Shown piece by piece: positions 22,859-32,944 of a stretch of 64,000 nucleotides of DNA; position 1 is the first letter of the stretch; the number at the start of each line of letters is the position of its first letter. Made by a program: the position numbers and the translations under genes. The stretch is from Triatoma infestans. Its lineage: Eukaryota; Arthropoda; Insecta; Hemiptera; Reduviidae. The notes below the pieces were generated by a model. It was not told the DNA's origin. It was given only the letters and a program-made list of their open reading frames with translations, and made no database searches. The stretch lies in NCBI GenBank assembly GCA_011037195.1, contig JAAEAF010006534.1, positions 1 through 64,000 of the forward strand, in the 5' to 3' direction.

Positions 22859-24062
22859 AACGAATTCCATGCTGTTCTACAAATCCATCATTAGATCCAT
22901 TTTGGACTATGGATCGGTATTTTATGAAGAAGCAAGCAGATCTAGCTTAAAGAAACTAGATCTAATTCAGTATATATGTATACGATATATTATGGCTTCC
23001 TAAAATCCACTCCAATAATATTTTGCTTTCAGAGTCTGCAGAGTTACCACTGGACCACAGAAGAAAACTGCTGTCTGACAAATTACTCCTTAGGTTCTTC
23101 TCCCACAATCGCCCGGTAACTAATAAGATCTGCCAATTAAATACAAAAGTTCTGACTGCCTCCTGCTGGAGGAAAAAGAAGGCTCCATTACTAACTACAA
23201 GTTTTATAGATATATCACCGTACTATAAGCAAGAACAGGAAATTACCACAATTTAGCATAGATTACTAAATCATTACCCAATCTTTTCAAGTAGTTTATA
23301 TAAATGTCCCATTAAGTTCCGCATCTTTTTACACTAATGAATTAGCGATGGAGTTCATTGCAGAGAAATGGCTCGACTCCCATGCCATCTTCACAGATGG
23401 TTCAAAAATGCAAGTTGGAGTAGGATTTGCAATATTCGGCCCCCAAAAGACGTTTATAAAATGATAACCCTTCCTAAGATATGTACCGTTTATTCTGCTG
23501 AGTTAATTGTCATCCTGGAAGCATTGCAACATGCTACTACCATTCGAAATAATAAGATTCTAGTCCTTTCTGATAGTAAAAATGCTTTGATGACATTAGA
23601 GCATTTTAATTTGCGATCTAGAGTAGATAATCTAATTTTAAATATATTAAAAAATGTTATGGAACTAACGATCAGAGGAAAATCTGTATCATTTGGATGG
23701 ATCAAAGCACATGTTGGTATCAGAGGAAATGAGAGAGTGGACTCGCTAGCTAAGAAAACAATCTAAGAAGGACTGAAGGCCATAATTAAAATTCCTTTTT
23801 GATGCGGCAAATAAACTTGAAAATCAAGTTCAAACTTACTAGCAGTATAAATTTTCAAATTCTCCAAAAGGCTTCGTTTTATAAATAAATCAATCCAAAT
23901 ATATCCCATAGGACCCATATTAAATAAGAATCGTATGCAGATTAACAGCAAACCATGGACTTTTCAGGGTTTATCTGAATAAGATAGGGAAGAAGACAAT
24001 GCAAACTGTACTGTTCCAGAATCTCTGGAACATATAATAACGTCCTGTATTGAGCAAAAAAA
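22859..24062 (+). pseudogene. LINE remnant: RT C-terminus and RNase H (Jockey-like)
   Basis: In order: MLFYKSIIRSILDYGSVFYE (end of RT thumb), EESAELPLDHRRKLLSDKL-like sequence, then IFTDGSKMQVGVGFAIFG and YSAELIVILEALQHA, ILVLSDSKNALMTLEHF and FGWIKAHVGIRGNERVDSLA. These give the RNase H residues D, E, D and the final D within NERVD. Frame changes occur near 23440 and before. After 23800 it reads IGPILNKNR and ESLEHIITSC, the C-terminal Cys/His part. The order and sequence suit the Jockey clade. Confidence 0.75.
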
Positions 24063-24299
24063 AAAAAAAGAGAAAAACTATTTCATAAATTAAATAATTT
24101 AGTTGTTCATCCATTTAATTACCAATGATTATTACTTCTTCCCAGAGAAGAAATTTGTCTATTAATTGCTGATTTCTTTCCATCCTTCAAGAGAATAGTT
24201 TAAAATTGAGTTATCTATAGCTTACTGCTATAGAATAGGATTATATAATGCTAAAATTCGTTTTGACTCTGGCGCAAGCTAATGCCAAGGGGGAAAAAA

Positions 24300-24862
24300 A
24301 TAAAATTGCCATCTAGTGGCCGAAAGCATTAAGCATTTAGGTACGCAATGCAATCTAGCGGCCACTGGCAGTTTAAAATAGTTACTTTCCTCATTCCCTT
24401 GAGTGAGACTAATTAGGATGCAGTTTGTCACATGTTCTTGTTCCGATAACAATTACAGAGTCTTGTACACAGTTTTACAGTATTGTGTTACACGCAGTGC
24501 CTTATACAAGTATTTTTTTTTTTTTTAATTTTATAAACTTTTATTGAAATAATTGTGTCCAACATAGATTGCAAATAGTACGCCTTCAGATCACTGAACA
24601 TACAATATATAAACCATGATTAAATGATGTAACCAATAACTGAAATACTGCTAAGTGCTGTGCCTAAAACAGCCTGTGTGTAAGACAATACTGTAAAACT
24701 GAGTATAAGACTAGGCGTCATCACAACAGCAAAATGTGACAGACTGTATCCTACGACTCATTCCAAAGGACTAGGGAAAGAAACTATTTTAAATTGCTAG
24801 TGGCCGATAGATTGCGTACACAGACGCTTCATACTTTTGGCCACTAGATTGCAATTACGTAC
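24300..24862. repeat. Long foldback element (about 200-bp inverted arms)
   Basis: The arm at 24302-24515 and the reverse complement of 24668-24860 match along most of their length. Shared words include GCCACTAGAT, AACTATTTTAAA.TGC, CTAGTGGCCG, GTCACA..TTG and ACAGTATTGT. The 150-bp centre starts with a T tract at 24512-24526. There is no coding sequence; a non-autonomous foldback element or inverted dimer is likely. Confidence 0.75.
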
Positions 24863-24869
24863 ATAAGCT

Positions 24870-25309
24870 TAGCAGTAAGCTTGTTTAATTGCTTTAGCCG
24901 AACTTCTTCAATCCAGAATGTTACACAGATATCACCTGACCAAGTGATATTTCAGTATTTACTAAATTAAAAACAATTCAAATGTTCATTGTAGTTCTTC
25001 TCATTTCTATCGTCAAATACCAGACACAGACAGCTTCATATGTTTTGTTAAACAATAATAAAATATACATCTCGAAAGTCTACTATTCTTTATTTTTAAA
25101 TTTAATAATAATATAATTTTAATAATAGCACCGAGAATCTGTCATGAGATGGATGGGAGTTTGTTCCTCTGTCTCACAGACTCTACAGAAGGATCTGGCG
25201 TGAGCGCCTTTACATAGAGGTTATCTCAAACGACAATGTAGACGTATAACAGCCATCTTGCATTATTTTGTAATAAATGTAATAAATAGTCTCCTTCAAT
25301 ATATTTCAG
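24870..25309. other. Intron 7, right end: no recognised feature
   Basis: AT-rich with a slightly GC-richer block near 25130-25255 (CACAGACTCTACAG, ATCTGGCGTGAGCG) that I could not assign. Confidence 0.35.
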
Positions 25310-25392
25310 ATATGCCAGGCACTGTTAAAAGAGAAATAGTATTGTATATTCCTCTTAGAAGAAGGGTAGAAGATTATAACCTACCTGATCCG
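25310..25392 (+). CDS. ADGB: Androglobin exon 8
   Basis: The acceptor is ATATATTTCAG and the donor GTAATTAT at 25393. It enters in phase 1 (G plus AT makes Asp) and leaves in phase 0. The peptide is DMPGTVKREIVLYI then PLRRRVEDYNLPDP. It lies 85 bp before exon 9, and together they read PDP-PPRNPLPILPMRL. Confidence 0.8.
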
Positions 25393-25477
25393 GTAATTAT
25401 AAACACTTAATTAATTATCCCAGAACAAAATCTAATATTCTTCAGTATCAAAACCTTTTAATGCCCTATTTTTATAG

Positions 25478-25545
25478 CCACCTAGAAATCCTTTACCGAT
25501 ATTACCAATGAGATTGGATTTTGATAAAATTGTGAGCGGTATATG
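25478..25545 (+). CDS. ADGB: Androglobin exon 9
   Basis: The acceptor is CCTATTTTTATAG and the donor GTAAGTTG at 25546. It enters in phase 0 and leaves in phase 2. The peptide PPRNPLPILPMRLDFDKIV is followed by SGI. It corresponds to the proline-rich stretch before the conserved central region. Confidence 0.8.
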
Positions 25546-25844
25546 GTAAGTTGGAATTGTCTGGTTTAATACATTTTATTTCAATTTTGATAAATTTTCT
25601 TTCCCTCTTATATATAAATCCCTGTCTTCCTATGTCTTGCGGAAGATATCGCCAACGCTACACTTTCATCATGTAAATATAGAAATTATTAGTAATTCTC
25701 AATATTAATTTTTCACCGTTTCACTCAAATGTATATTCATTTTTAAGAAAAAAATCAGGTCTAAATTTTTAACAACAATGGAACAATTGAACCTGTATAA
25801 GTTTAAAAATTCTCTGTCTCCACAACTTCACGATTTTCTATATA

Positions 25845-25985
25845 ATAAAGCCTTGATAAAGACAGGAAACTCTGTCGAAACGTTGGCATAATTGAATGTT
25901 TTTTCTTGACCGATCCTCACCAAATTTTTTCATAACATAATTCATCAACGGTCAACAAATTCTTTTATACTGACAAGTAGTATTC
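25845..25985 (+). mobile_element. Penelope-type terminal fragment
   Basis: CCTTGATAAAGACAGGAAAC followed by TCTGTCGAAACGTTGGC is the same arrangement as in the element at 36883. Its right part (AATTCATCAACGGTCAACAA) is reverse complementary to 35170-35215, so both belong to one family. Confidence 0.55.
25852..25881 (+). ncRNA. Hammerhead-like core, diverged first box
   Basis: Stem II is perfect (GACAG at 25861-25865 with CTGTC at 25872-25876) and is followed by GAAAC. The first box reads TTGATAA, two changes from CUGANGA, so the motif is probably inactive. Confidence 0.35.
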
Positions 25986-26502
25986 GATTGGAGCCAATCG
26001 AGAATCAGATAGACTATCATTGTGATTTTCATAATATTTTCAAAGTATTATATCGAATTATTTTCTAATTTTTATCTAATCTCTTTGCACACACTTGTCC
26101 TTGAATACAAATTACTGTAAAGTTATTCCGTGAACAACCTGTTATATTATTTTCTCTTCAGTAGTTTAAAATATTAAAACCATTATTTGTCTAAATTCAA
26201 TTAAACAATGAAACATAATAACCCTGTAATATCCAATGGCTTGTCCACAGTATTGTTAGTCTGAAAATATCTCTTGGTGGGCTTACAAAAAAAAAAAAAT
26301 CTTGATTTTTGCCTTGTCCATACTTATTAAAAATAAATCACATAACTTTCAGAGATATCCATTAACGAACCCATTTTTTCAACAATACCTTGGAAAAAAA
26401 CTGTATAGATTTCAAATTTTGAACTCAAAATAATTACCTCTTCTGAGATTTCTTTTATGCAAAAATTATATTTTTAATAATAATTGCTAGTTGACTCTCA
26501 TA

Positions 26503-26655
26503 TGGAGATCCCGGGCTTAAGACCAGCCCAGCAATACTGTCCTTAGATTTTCTCTTCCTAGGAGTTTCTACAGCTCACTGTGCGGAGGCCGGCACTGCAC
26601 TGAGAAGTGCCAACGACCATAGATTTTGACACGCCTTTAAATAAAAATAAAAAAA
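26503..26655 (+). repeat. SINE copy (family S1), head-truncated
   Basis: It runs from GAGATCCCGGGCTTAAGACC, a decayed B box, through CCTTAGATTTTCTCTTCCTA, TACAGCTCACTG and GACCATAGATTTTGACACGCC to an A-rich tail. A segment of the body is missing compared with the copy at 32945. Confidence 0.8.
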
Positions 26656-26772
26656 ATTCTCATTGAATATTACAGCAACTGATATGAGATGAAGGCATAA
26701 TGTGTTGTGATTAAAATCGGTCTATCAAAGTTGTATTTTACTATTGATTTTTTTTTCATTTTTCTTTTGTAG

Positions 26773-26815
26773 CAGTCGATGGGAAAATTTCATTGTCTTT
26801 TCCAAAACCATTATA
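26773..26815 (+). CDS. ADGB: Androglobin exon 10: 43-nt micro-exon, RWENF
   Basis: The acceptor is TCTTTTGTAG and the donor GTATGTTT at 26816. A tandem acceptor (AGCAG) means it may also start at 26776, which drops one Ser. It enters in phase 2 and leaves in phase 0. The peptide SRWENFIVFSKTII matches the segment that precedes the RPSSF/KPSS motif in vertebrate androglobin. The exit phase does not match the entry phase of exon 11; see findings. Confidence 0.78.
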
Positions 26816-26880
26816 GTATGTTTACTTTTAAATTTATAACTGCATTACCATTGATATATTTATTATAATTGTTCCTATAG

Positions 26881-27069
26881 GCGATTGGATCTCTATTACA
26901 GACCATCAAGTTTTAAGCATGCATCATATACTATTGATCTAACAGGACAACCATCTTCAAATGACTGGTCACCTACTCCAGTTAATTTGGGAGCAATTAG
27001 AACTGATCCGGATGCACAACGTGCAACATTTAAGAAAGTAACTTCTCTACCTAGTCAATGTTTCTATTT
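26881..27069 (+). CDS. ADGB: Androglobin exon 11: RPSSF segment
   Basis: The acceptor is GTTCCTATAG. The peptide LDLYYRPSSFKHASY aligns with the vertebrate FHKPSS segment, then DWSPTPVNLGAIRTDPD. Two donors are possible. GTAACT at 27038 looks stronger but leaves phase 0, which does not fit exon 12. GTGTAT at 27070 leaves phase 2, fits, and adds PSQCFYF, which joins exon 12 as CFYF-VLDHI, like the vertebrate SYYLFVDSL. I prefer 27069 as the end. The entry phase is off by one base relative to exon 10. Confidence 0.75.
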
Positions 27070-27795
27070 GTGTATCCTTTGCTTTTTTAATAGTCATTCT
27101 GACTAAACTCGACTTTAGTTAAATTTAAAATTAGTTTATCAGAATTTGAAGAATTTTCTACATTAATTTTTCCATTTATATGTTTAAAAGAATAACGGTG
27201 TTGTCTGTTTACTAGTACTTTATTGATCTTTAATTTTTTTTTAACTCAGAAATACATATTTTTGGGCCCCCCCCGAATAAGAAAAAAAATGTTTATAGCG
27301 TGTTCGCGCACTGAGCGCTTGGAGCGCTCGCTGCAGTTTTTTTTTGCTGTAACGTTAATAATAGTAGTAAAAGAATGGTGAGGCTAGTTGGTAGCAGTGC
27401 GATAGTAGTTTTTTTTGCTGGTATAAATGGAGATTGGTCGTCCAGAATCATATTTTGGGCAGCCGATTTCTGTCTGTACCACGCGTATTATGTACTTAAA
27501 ACTTAACTTAATAGAAAAATTAGTTGTCCAAAATCCTATTTTGGAGAATATTGTGAACCCTGTTCAAACATATTACTTGGGGCGCCCCGCCTGTATTTCA
27601 ATTTTTCATACAGTTAAGCCCTTTTATTTGTTATTTAATTTTTATTTTAATTTAAAGGAAATATATTTTGTGATTATTGGTTTTTCTAAAAGATTGTTTT
27701 TCGATTCTTTAACGATACTCAATTTTATACAGTCCAAAACCAGGAACTAGCTTAAATGGAAGCAGGTATAATTATATCCAAAGATATCCTTATAC
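27070..27795. other. Intron 11, left part: no recognised feature
   Basis: AT-rich. A short GC-rich run with GGGCCCCCCCC (27265-27274) and GCACTGAGCGCTTGGAGCG (27308-27326) stands out but I cannot assign it. The plus frame 27427-27750 has no motif. Confidence 0.35.
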
Positions 27796-28200
27796 ATGGC
27801 GAATGATGTGTGTGTGTGTGTGTGTTAACAGTATATCTCAAAACCGAAAAGTCGCAGGAAGCACGAACTTGGTATTCCGTTTGGTTGCTACCATCGCATC
27901 AGACACGAAGATTTCGGGTAAAATCCATCGATCGGAAGTGCGATTTTACTGAAATGTTTTTTCAGATTTCGAGATTTTCTCGAAAACGCCTCCAACGATT
28001 TCTTTAAACTTCGTATGCTGTCTTATTACTGACTATCACATGATAATTAATACTGACTGATCACTTATACGTGCTTATCACTTTTATTTGAAACTTTTTC
28101 ACGGGGAAATTGATTTTTTAGAGGTCCCGAGGGAACAGTAGAGTTATGTTTTCTCTAAAGTATCTTTTCTGTATAATTTGTGGTTTACCTGTAAAATATT
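27796..28200 (+). repeat. Family A repeat, diverged copy
   Basis: It has (GT)n at 27808-27825, then AACAGTATATCTCAAAACCG, ATCGATCGGAAGTGCG, TTCTCGAAAACGCCTCCAACG and TTTATTTGAAACTTTT in family order. Confidence 0.65.
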
Positions 28201-28729
28201 AATACATATTAGAAGCATTGATCGAATTACAAATCTGAAGGATCTTACAGAATATTATCTTATACTTTTATTGAAGGTGTGAGGCACCATTTATTTCTAG
28301 TCTTCGCTACCAAGGTTCTCTAGTAATGAGAGCTCACCACTTTTATGCCCTATGGAGAGCCTCACTCTCTTTGCCTTAATCTAGACCAACGCATAAGGAT
28401 TAATTGCTGGAAATTATAATTACTTCACATCCAATGATTCCTGATTCTTTACATGCTATTAACCATAAATGAATCTTAGGGATTGCAGCCTCTGGCAGTT
28501 GCATAAATTTCATATATCACTTTACTTTATTTTAAAAGCGATATTTTCAATCATTCCATCCAGTTTTTAATCCATTTGATAATAAAGAATGTTTATGGGT
28601 AAGACTATAGGATTATACAAAAAAAATATCTTAATAAAGGCAAACACAAAGCTAAGCACCATAAAGAAAAGAAGTTCGAACACTTGGCTGTATACGTTTG
28701 GCCAACATAGCATCCCAAATTTCTGTACG
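28201..28729. other. Intron 11: no recognised feature
   Basis: AT-rich flank of the LOA insertion. Confidence 0.35.
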
Positions 28730-31205
28730 ATATGGGTTAATAGGAATATGGAATAGAATAGAATAGAATCGGGGGGGGGGGGGGGGAGTGAGCCTCATTC
28801 CACTGCGACCTACAAATTGAGGTCTATTGTGGATCCCCTTAAGTTACAGAACAGCCCCCAGCTTCGCCCTCCTAATCAATCCTAGCAAAGCTGAGAGCGG
28901 CTCCGTCATGAAGCTTTCAGCTTCGGGATTGCCCGTCCCCAGTTGAAGAAACCTAATCCTCGCCAGGCCGGCGCACTCACAAAGGATCTGCGCCGGGGCC
29001 TCCTCCTCTACCTTGCAGAATCGGCATACCGCACTATCCGCAAGTTGTAGGTGGTGCATGTGTCTATTCAGCCTACAATGCCCTGTTAGTAGACCCACAA
29101 TTAACCTTATATCCCTTCGGGTTTGGCTCGGTAGGTCTTTGGTAAATTTAGGCAAATGTCTTTTAATGAAGAGCTTTGCCTGCCTCTGTCCTGGTGTTCC
29201 CTCCCACCAACGCAGACGCTGATCTTCTATCCACCCCTTGATAGAAGTTTGGATGAGGCTCCTGGACAAGCCGCAGAAGGGTTCGGGGCCTATAAAGGTA
29301 TCCTGCGAGCCCTCCCTCGCTAGGGCATCCGCCCTCTCATTGCCCAGGAACCCCGCATGTCCCGGCACCCAGGCGAGTGTCAGTTTATTCCGAGTACCCA
29401 CCTCGGTGAGGGCAAGTAGGCAGTCCCACACCAGTCTTGAGACTATTTGGTGTGAGGAAAGTGCCTTCAGGGCTGCCTGACTGTCGGAGTATATGGCCAC
29501 TCTTCTACCCACTATCCTTTGCCTTATAATCTCCCTAGCGCAGAGTTGTAACGCCACGACTTCAGCCTGAAAGACCGTGGCGTACTTCCCTAGGCTGGCC
29601 TTAATTTTAACTTTAGGCCTACCCCCGTAGACCCCAGCTCCGACCCCAGTCGGAGTTTTGGATCCATCTGTATACCAGATCGAGTTACCGAACAGGGGTG
29701 GGTCGCAGCCCCATTCGCCTCTGCTCGGTATGACAATATGGAAGTTCCTTTCGAAAAAATACTTAGGAACCATCCTATCCGTTGGCATCCCCAGAAGATA
29801 GTCCGCCTTGATTTCCTCAATCAACCTCTGGTTATTACGATCATGCCTAGAGGTGATGGGAGGCGGCCCCTGCAGGAGCCTATGTATTCCCATTCTGGCT
29901 TCGCCTAGAACGAGAATGTGTAATGGTGGCAGATTGAGGAGGACTTCCAACGCCGCAGTCGGGGTGGTCTTCATGGCCCCCGTGGAACCAAGGCATGCTC
30001 GCCTTTGGATCCCACCGAGCCTTTCCACTGCCCCCTTCTGCAACGTTTTGGTCCACCAAACTACCGACCCATATGTAACCATGGGTCTGATGATCCTGGT
30101 GTAGATCCATAGTGACAAACTTGGGCGCAAGCCCCAGTTTCTCCCACAAAGCCGTCTGCATCTATTAAATGACGCATCGGCTCTGTGAGAAATTTTGTCA
30201 ATGTGTTGGTTCCAAGTGAGTCTTCGGTCGAAAGTAACGCCAAGGTACTTCGTCTCCGTCGCAAATGGAATCGAAGTGTGCCCAAGTAATGGAGGCCTAA
30301 GGCCTTCCAACTTGTGGCGCAACGTGAAAGGAACTATTATGGCTTTGTGGGGGTTTATGGACAAGTCCTCCTCCCTACACCAATTCCTAACCAGGTTTAG
30401 AGCTGCTTGAACCCGCTCTGCAATCGTAGTAGGGTATTTGCCTCTTACCACGATCGCCAAATCATCTGCGTAGCCTAGACAGTCAAAGCCATCCGCAGAT
30501 AGTTGGTGGAGGAGGTCATCAACGACCAAAGTCCACATCAGAGGGGACAAAACCCCTCCCTGTGGACACCCTCTCCCTACTTTTACCCTAAGGGTGGTCT
30601 GACCTATTGACGAGATGTTAATTCGACTACTTAGGCCAGACTCCATCCAGCCGCATAACACTGCTGGTACTCCTCTTTTATGGAGAGAGTTGATGACCGA
30701 GGTGCGCGAGACGTTATTGAATGCGCCCTCAATGTCCAAAAAGGTGGCTACCGCAATTTCCTTGTCCTCCAAGGATTTTGATAGCAGCCTGTTAAGATCA
30801 TCCAGTGCGGCCTCAGCCGACCTACCTGGTTGATAAGCGTATTGGCGGGCACTTAGGGGGTTTGCACGCAAGACCTCATCCCTGATATATCTGTCCACCA
30901 ACCTTTCCAGAGCTTTGCTCAGGAAAGAGGTTAGGCTAATCGGTCTATACGAGCCTGGCGTGAGATCAGACACTCTACCCACCTTGGGGAGGTAGATCAC
31001 CTTGACCTCACGCCACGGTACCGGCGTATATCTACGGGCTATGCATGCCCTAAAGATTCTACACAGGTATGGTAATAGAATATCTAGTCCTTTTTGCCGG
31101 GTAAATCCCATCCGTCCCAGGAGATTTGAAAGGTAGGGATTTATTGATGGCCCACCTGACTTTGCTTGGCCTGGTAAGGAATATGGATGCTTTAAGTTGC
31201 TATGT
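28730..31205 (-). mobile_element. LOA-type LINE, 5'-truncated
   Basis: The element lies on the minus strand. Its 3' end carries short repeats (ATTCT)n next to a 16-18 base C run (G on the given strand, 28769-28786), as is usual for I/LOA-type LINEs that end in simple repeats in place of poly(A). The 5' end is lost inside the RT: upstream of the open frame the minus strand still reads INKSLPFKSPGTDGI (RT motif 1), then unrelated DNA from about 31205. No ORF1 or apurinic endonuclease is present. Confidence 0.85.
28844..31111 (-). CDS. LOA-type reverse transcriptase with RNase H, 755 codons
   Basis: The open frame holds the RT palm and thumb and an RNase H domain. RT motifs: SYRPISLTSFLSKALERLV (about residues 54-72), ATFLDIEGAF (122-131), GCPQGGVLSPLMW (181-193) and YADD (214-217). 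RNase H: WYTDGSK with D482, FQAEV with E517, YSDSQAALKAL with D543, AWVPGHAGFLGNERADAL with H585 and D595. A CRFC..C.C zinc segment follows near residue 690. All catalytic residues are intact. The true RT start is upstream: the sequence before the first ATG continues the RT in another frame, so one frameshift lies near 31110. The composition is clearly GC-richer than the flanks, which suggests a recent insertion. Confidence 0.92.
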   Translation of the reverse strand: MGFTRQKGLDILLPYLCRIFRACIARRYTPVPWREVKVIYLPKVGRVSDLTPGSYRPISLTSFLSKALERLVDRYIRDEVLRANPLSARQYAYQPGRSAEAALDDLNRLLSKSLEDKEIAVATFLDIEGAFNNVSRTSVINSLHKRGVPAVLCGWMESGLSSRINISSIGQTTLRVKVGRGCPQGGVLSPLMWTLVVDDLLHQLSADGFDCLGYADDLAIVVRGKYPTTIAERVQAALNLVRNWCREEDLSINPHKAIIVPFTLRHKLEGLRPPLLGHTSIPFATETKYLGVTFDRRLTWNQHIDKISHRADASFNRCRRLCGRNWGLRPSLSLWIYTRIIRPMVTYGSVVWWTKTLQKGAVERLGGIQRRACLGSTGAMKTTPTAALEVLLNLPPLHILVLGEARMGIHRLLQGPPPITSRHDRNNQRLIEEIKADYLLGMPTDRMVPKYFFERNFHIVIPSRGEWGCDPPLFGNSIWYTDGSKTPTGVGAGVYGGRPKVKIKASLGKYATVFQAEVVALQLCAREIIRQRIVGRRVAIYSDSQAALKALSSHQIVSRLVWDCLLALTEVGTRNKLTLAWVPGHAGFLGNERADALAREGSQDTFIGPEPFCGLSRSLIQTSIKGWIEDQRLRWWEGTPGQRQAKLFIKRHLPKFTKDLPSQTRRDIRLIVGLLTGHCRLNRHMHHLQLADSAVCRFCKVEEEAPAQILCECAGLARIRFLQLGTGNPEAESFMTEPLSALLGLIRRAKLGAVL

Positions 31206-32175
31206 TTAATTTATCTTTTGATTAGAACAGGCATGCCAAAATTTTCCACATCCTAATCCCAATAACCCATTCACTGTAGATGTTCATACAATAAATAGGC
31301 CCCTCAATAAATATTTACTGAGGACATAAGCTCAAACCAAAACAGAATATCACCAGGTTTAATGTATAGGTTACTGATGTTTTGATCCTATTCTAGGAAA
31401 GGTTTTGGGTATTTGTATCTTTAGACAAAGTTCCATAAATGCTTTAGGATGACTATCTTTGAAAGACCTTGCATTTCGGAGGAATGACTCAATGAGGTAG
31501 ACTAGATACTGCTCAATAACCGAATGTGAGGATCTCGATCAGCCAAGAAAGGTGAGCCACAGCTTTCAGGGTGGAATTGAGACTATACATAATTCAGCTC
31601 TGCAGGTCTTACTTTAAATATTAAATACTCTCAAAATCACCATAGTTTTTCCGAAAAACTAAATTAATGCATATCTGGTTGATTCTCACCTGGTGTGTGG
31701 CAGCGTAGACGCGCTAGATTGTCAGCTATCATTGTGACACTAGTTTGGTGCGGGAGACATAGGGTATCAGGGAAACAGAATGGTAGTTGAGTTGGCCTAC
31801 GAGAGTGTTATCTTGTACATTGTCGACCAGCACTATTTTATGACAACTCTAAGTTATGATCAAATTGAATTCATAACTTTTAGAGGTGTTACAACTTAAA
31901 ACTTCCCCTGCATTGTTACATAAAATACTGTAATAAAAAATACATAACTCTAATCTGTTACATAAAATACAAACATTCGATAGAATTAAATAATATGGTG
32001 AAAAAATCCTATTTTAAGAAAATTTGAAAAGAATTGTAGAAAATAAGTGCTGTATAAATATATCAGATGAAATTTTTTACTTACTAATCTCTTGTATATA
32101 CTAATGTTAGTTTATTTAACTGATTGAAGTTTATATATAGTCTTTCAGGTTTAAAATTATTTGCTAAGATTTTAG
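31206..32175. other. Intron 11, right end: no recognised feature
   Basis: AT-rich. A block at 31690-31830 with balanced composition is not assigned. Confidence 0.35.
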
Positions 32176-32394
32176 TGTTCTTGACCATATTATCCTTAAC
32201 AATGTATCAGGTTCAGATTCACTCTATTGCAAGAACTTTTTTATCACCCTGTCAGTGTTTAATCCAAGAAAAATCATTCCTGGGGGTTATTTATTGTGCG
32301 AGCATTTCTCATGGTCTAATCCTAATCAAGGTAAACTACTGTTCAGTTTGCGGACAGCTGCCACTAAAACTTACCGGCTTGATTTGGGGCCAGG
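32176..32394 (+). CDS. ADGB: Androglobin exon 12: HFSW segment before the globin domain
   Basis: The acceptor is AAGATTTTAG and the donor GTAGGTGT at 32395. It enters and leaves in phase 2. The peptide includes LYCKNFFITLSVFNP, IPGGYLLCEHFSW and RTAATKTYRLDLGPG, matching the vertebrate segment with GLLTAEQFSW and TYATKATVVRLPVGR. The overlapping ATG-initiated frame at 32124-32417 is a shadow in another frame. Confidence 0.87.
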
Positions 32395-32501
32395 GTAGGT
32401 GTATAATTCGCTTATAAATAAACTATTATTATTCACATATATATTAAGTTTTTAAGCGCCCAATAAATTAAAAAAAAAAATGTATTTTTTATTATTTGTA
32501 G

Positions 32502-32644
32502 ATTACAAGTATGCAGATTTTATTATAAATTGGTTTTTCCATATTATCTTCAAATCCATTCTGATGTTCCTTTTATGGTTGGTAATAAAGAATTCATTCA
32601 GCAATATTGTTTACCAGAAACACAGTCTTATCAAATAATTGGAG
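32502..32644 (+). CDS. ADGB: Androglobin exon 13: entry into permuted globin domain
   Basis: The acceptor is ATTATTTGTAG and the donor GTTTGTAC at 32645. It enters in phase 2 (GG plus A makes Gly) and leaves in phase 1. The peptide CRFYYKLVFPYYLQIHSDV then PFMVGNKEFIQQYCLPE matches the vertebrate HICSMVSFVIGDEHVVLPN segment that leads into the first globin helices. A second frame with a long hydrophobic run in the same place is a shadow. Confidence 0.85.
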
Positions 32645-32719
32645 GTTTGTACATTTGTTTTTATAAAAATCTTTCTCCTACATTCATAGCAAATGCTATC
32701 ATATAGTTGTTTTAACTAC

Positions 32720-32895
32720 AGCACCAAATGGGAGCACAAAAGTTCAATATCGACCGTGCTTCTCCTCCTTGGAGCCTTTACAGCTCATTACTATTGATGG
32801 GTAGTGTGTCTGTCAAGAGAGAACTCTGCCCATGGTCAGCAATGTAATGAGAAGGCTGACACCGATAACCACGGATGTTGATGCGCCTTAAAAAA
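32720..32895 (+). repeat. SINE copy (family S1), old
   Basis: Shares AAAAGTTCAATATCGACCG (decayed B box), GCCTTTACAGCTCATTACT and CGATAACCACGGATGTTGAT then GCGCCTTAAAAA with the intact copy next to it. Confidence 0.75.
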
Positions 32896-32944
32896 ATAGC
32901 ACCCTTCAATATTGTATTCCGCCGTTGTGTGAAGAATAAAATAA

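Noticed and set aside
29013..30833. Several 70-100 codon frames on both strands
   Set aside because: Shadows of the LOA reverse transcriptase frame.
32124..32417. 97-codon ATG-initiated frame
   Set aside because: It overlaps exon 12 in another frame; exon 12 has clear family motifs and phase support, so this is a shadow.
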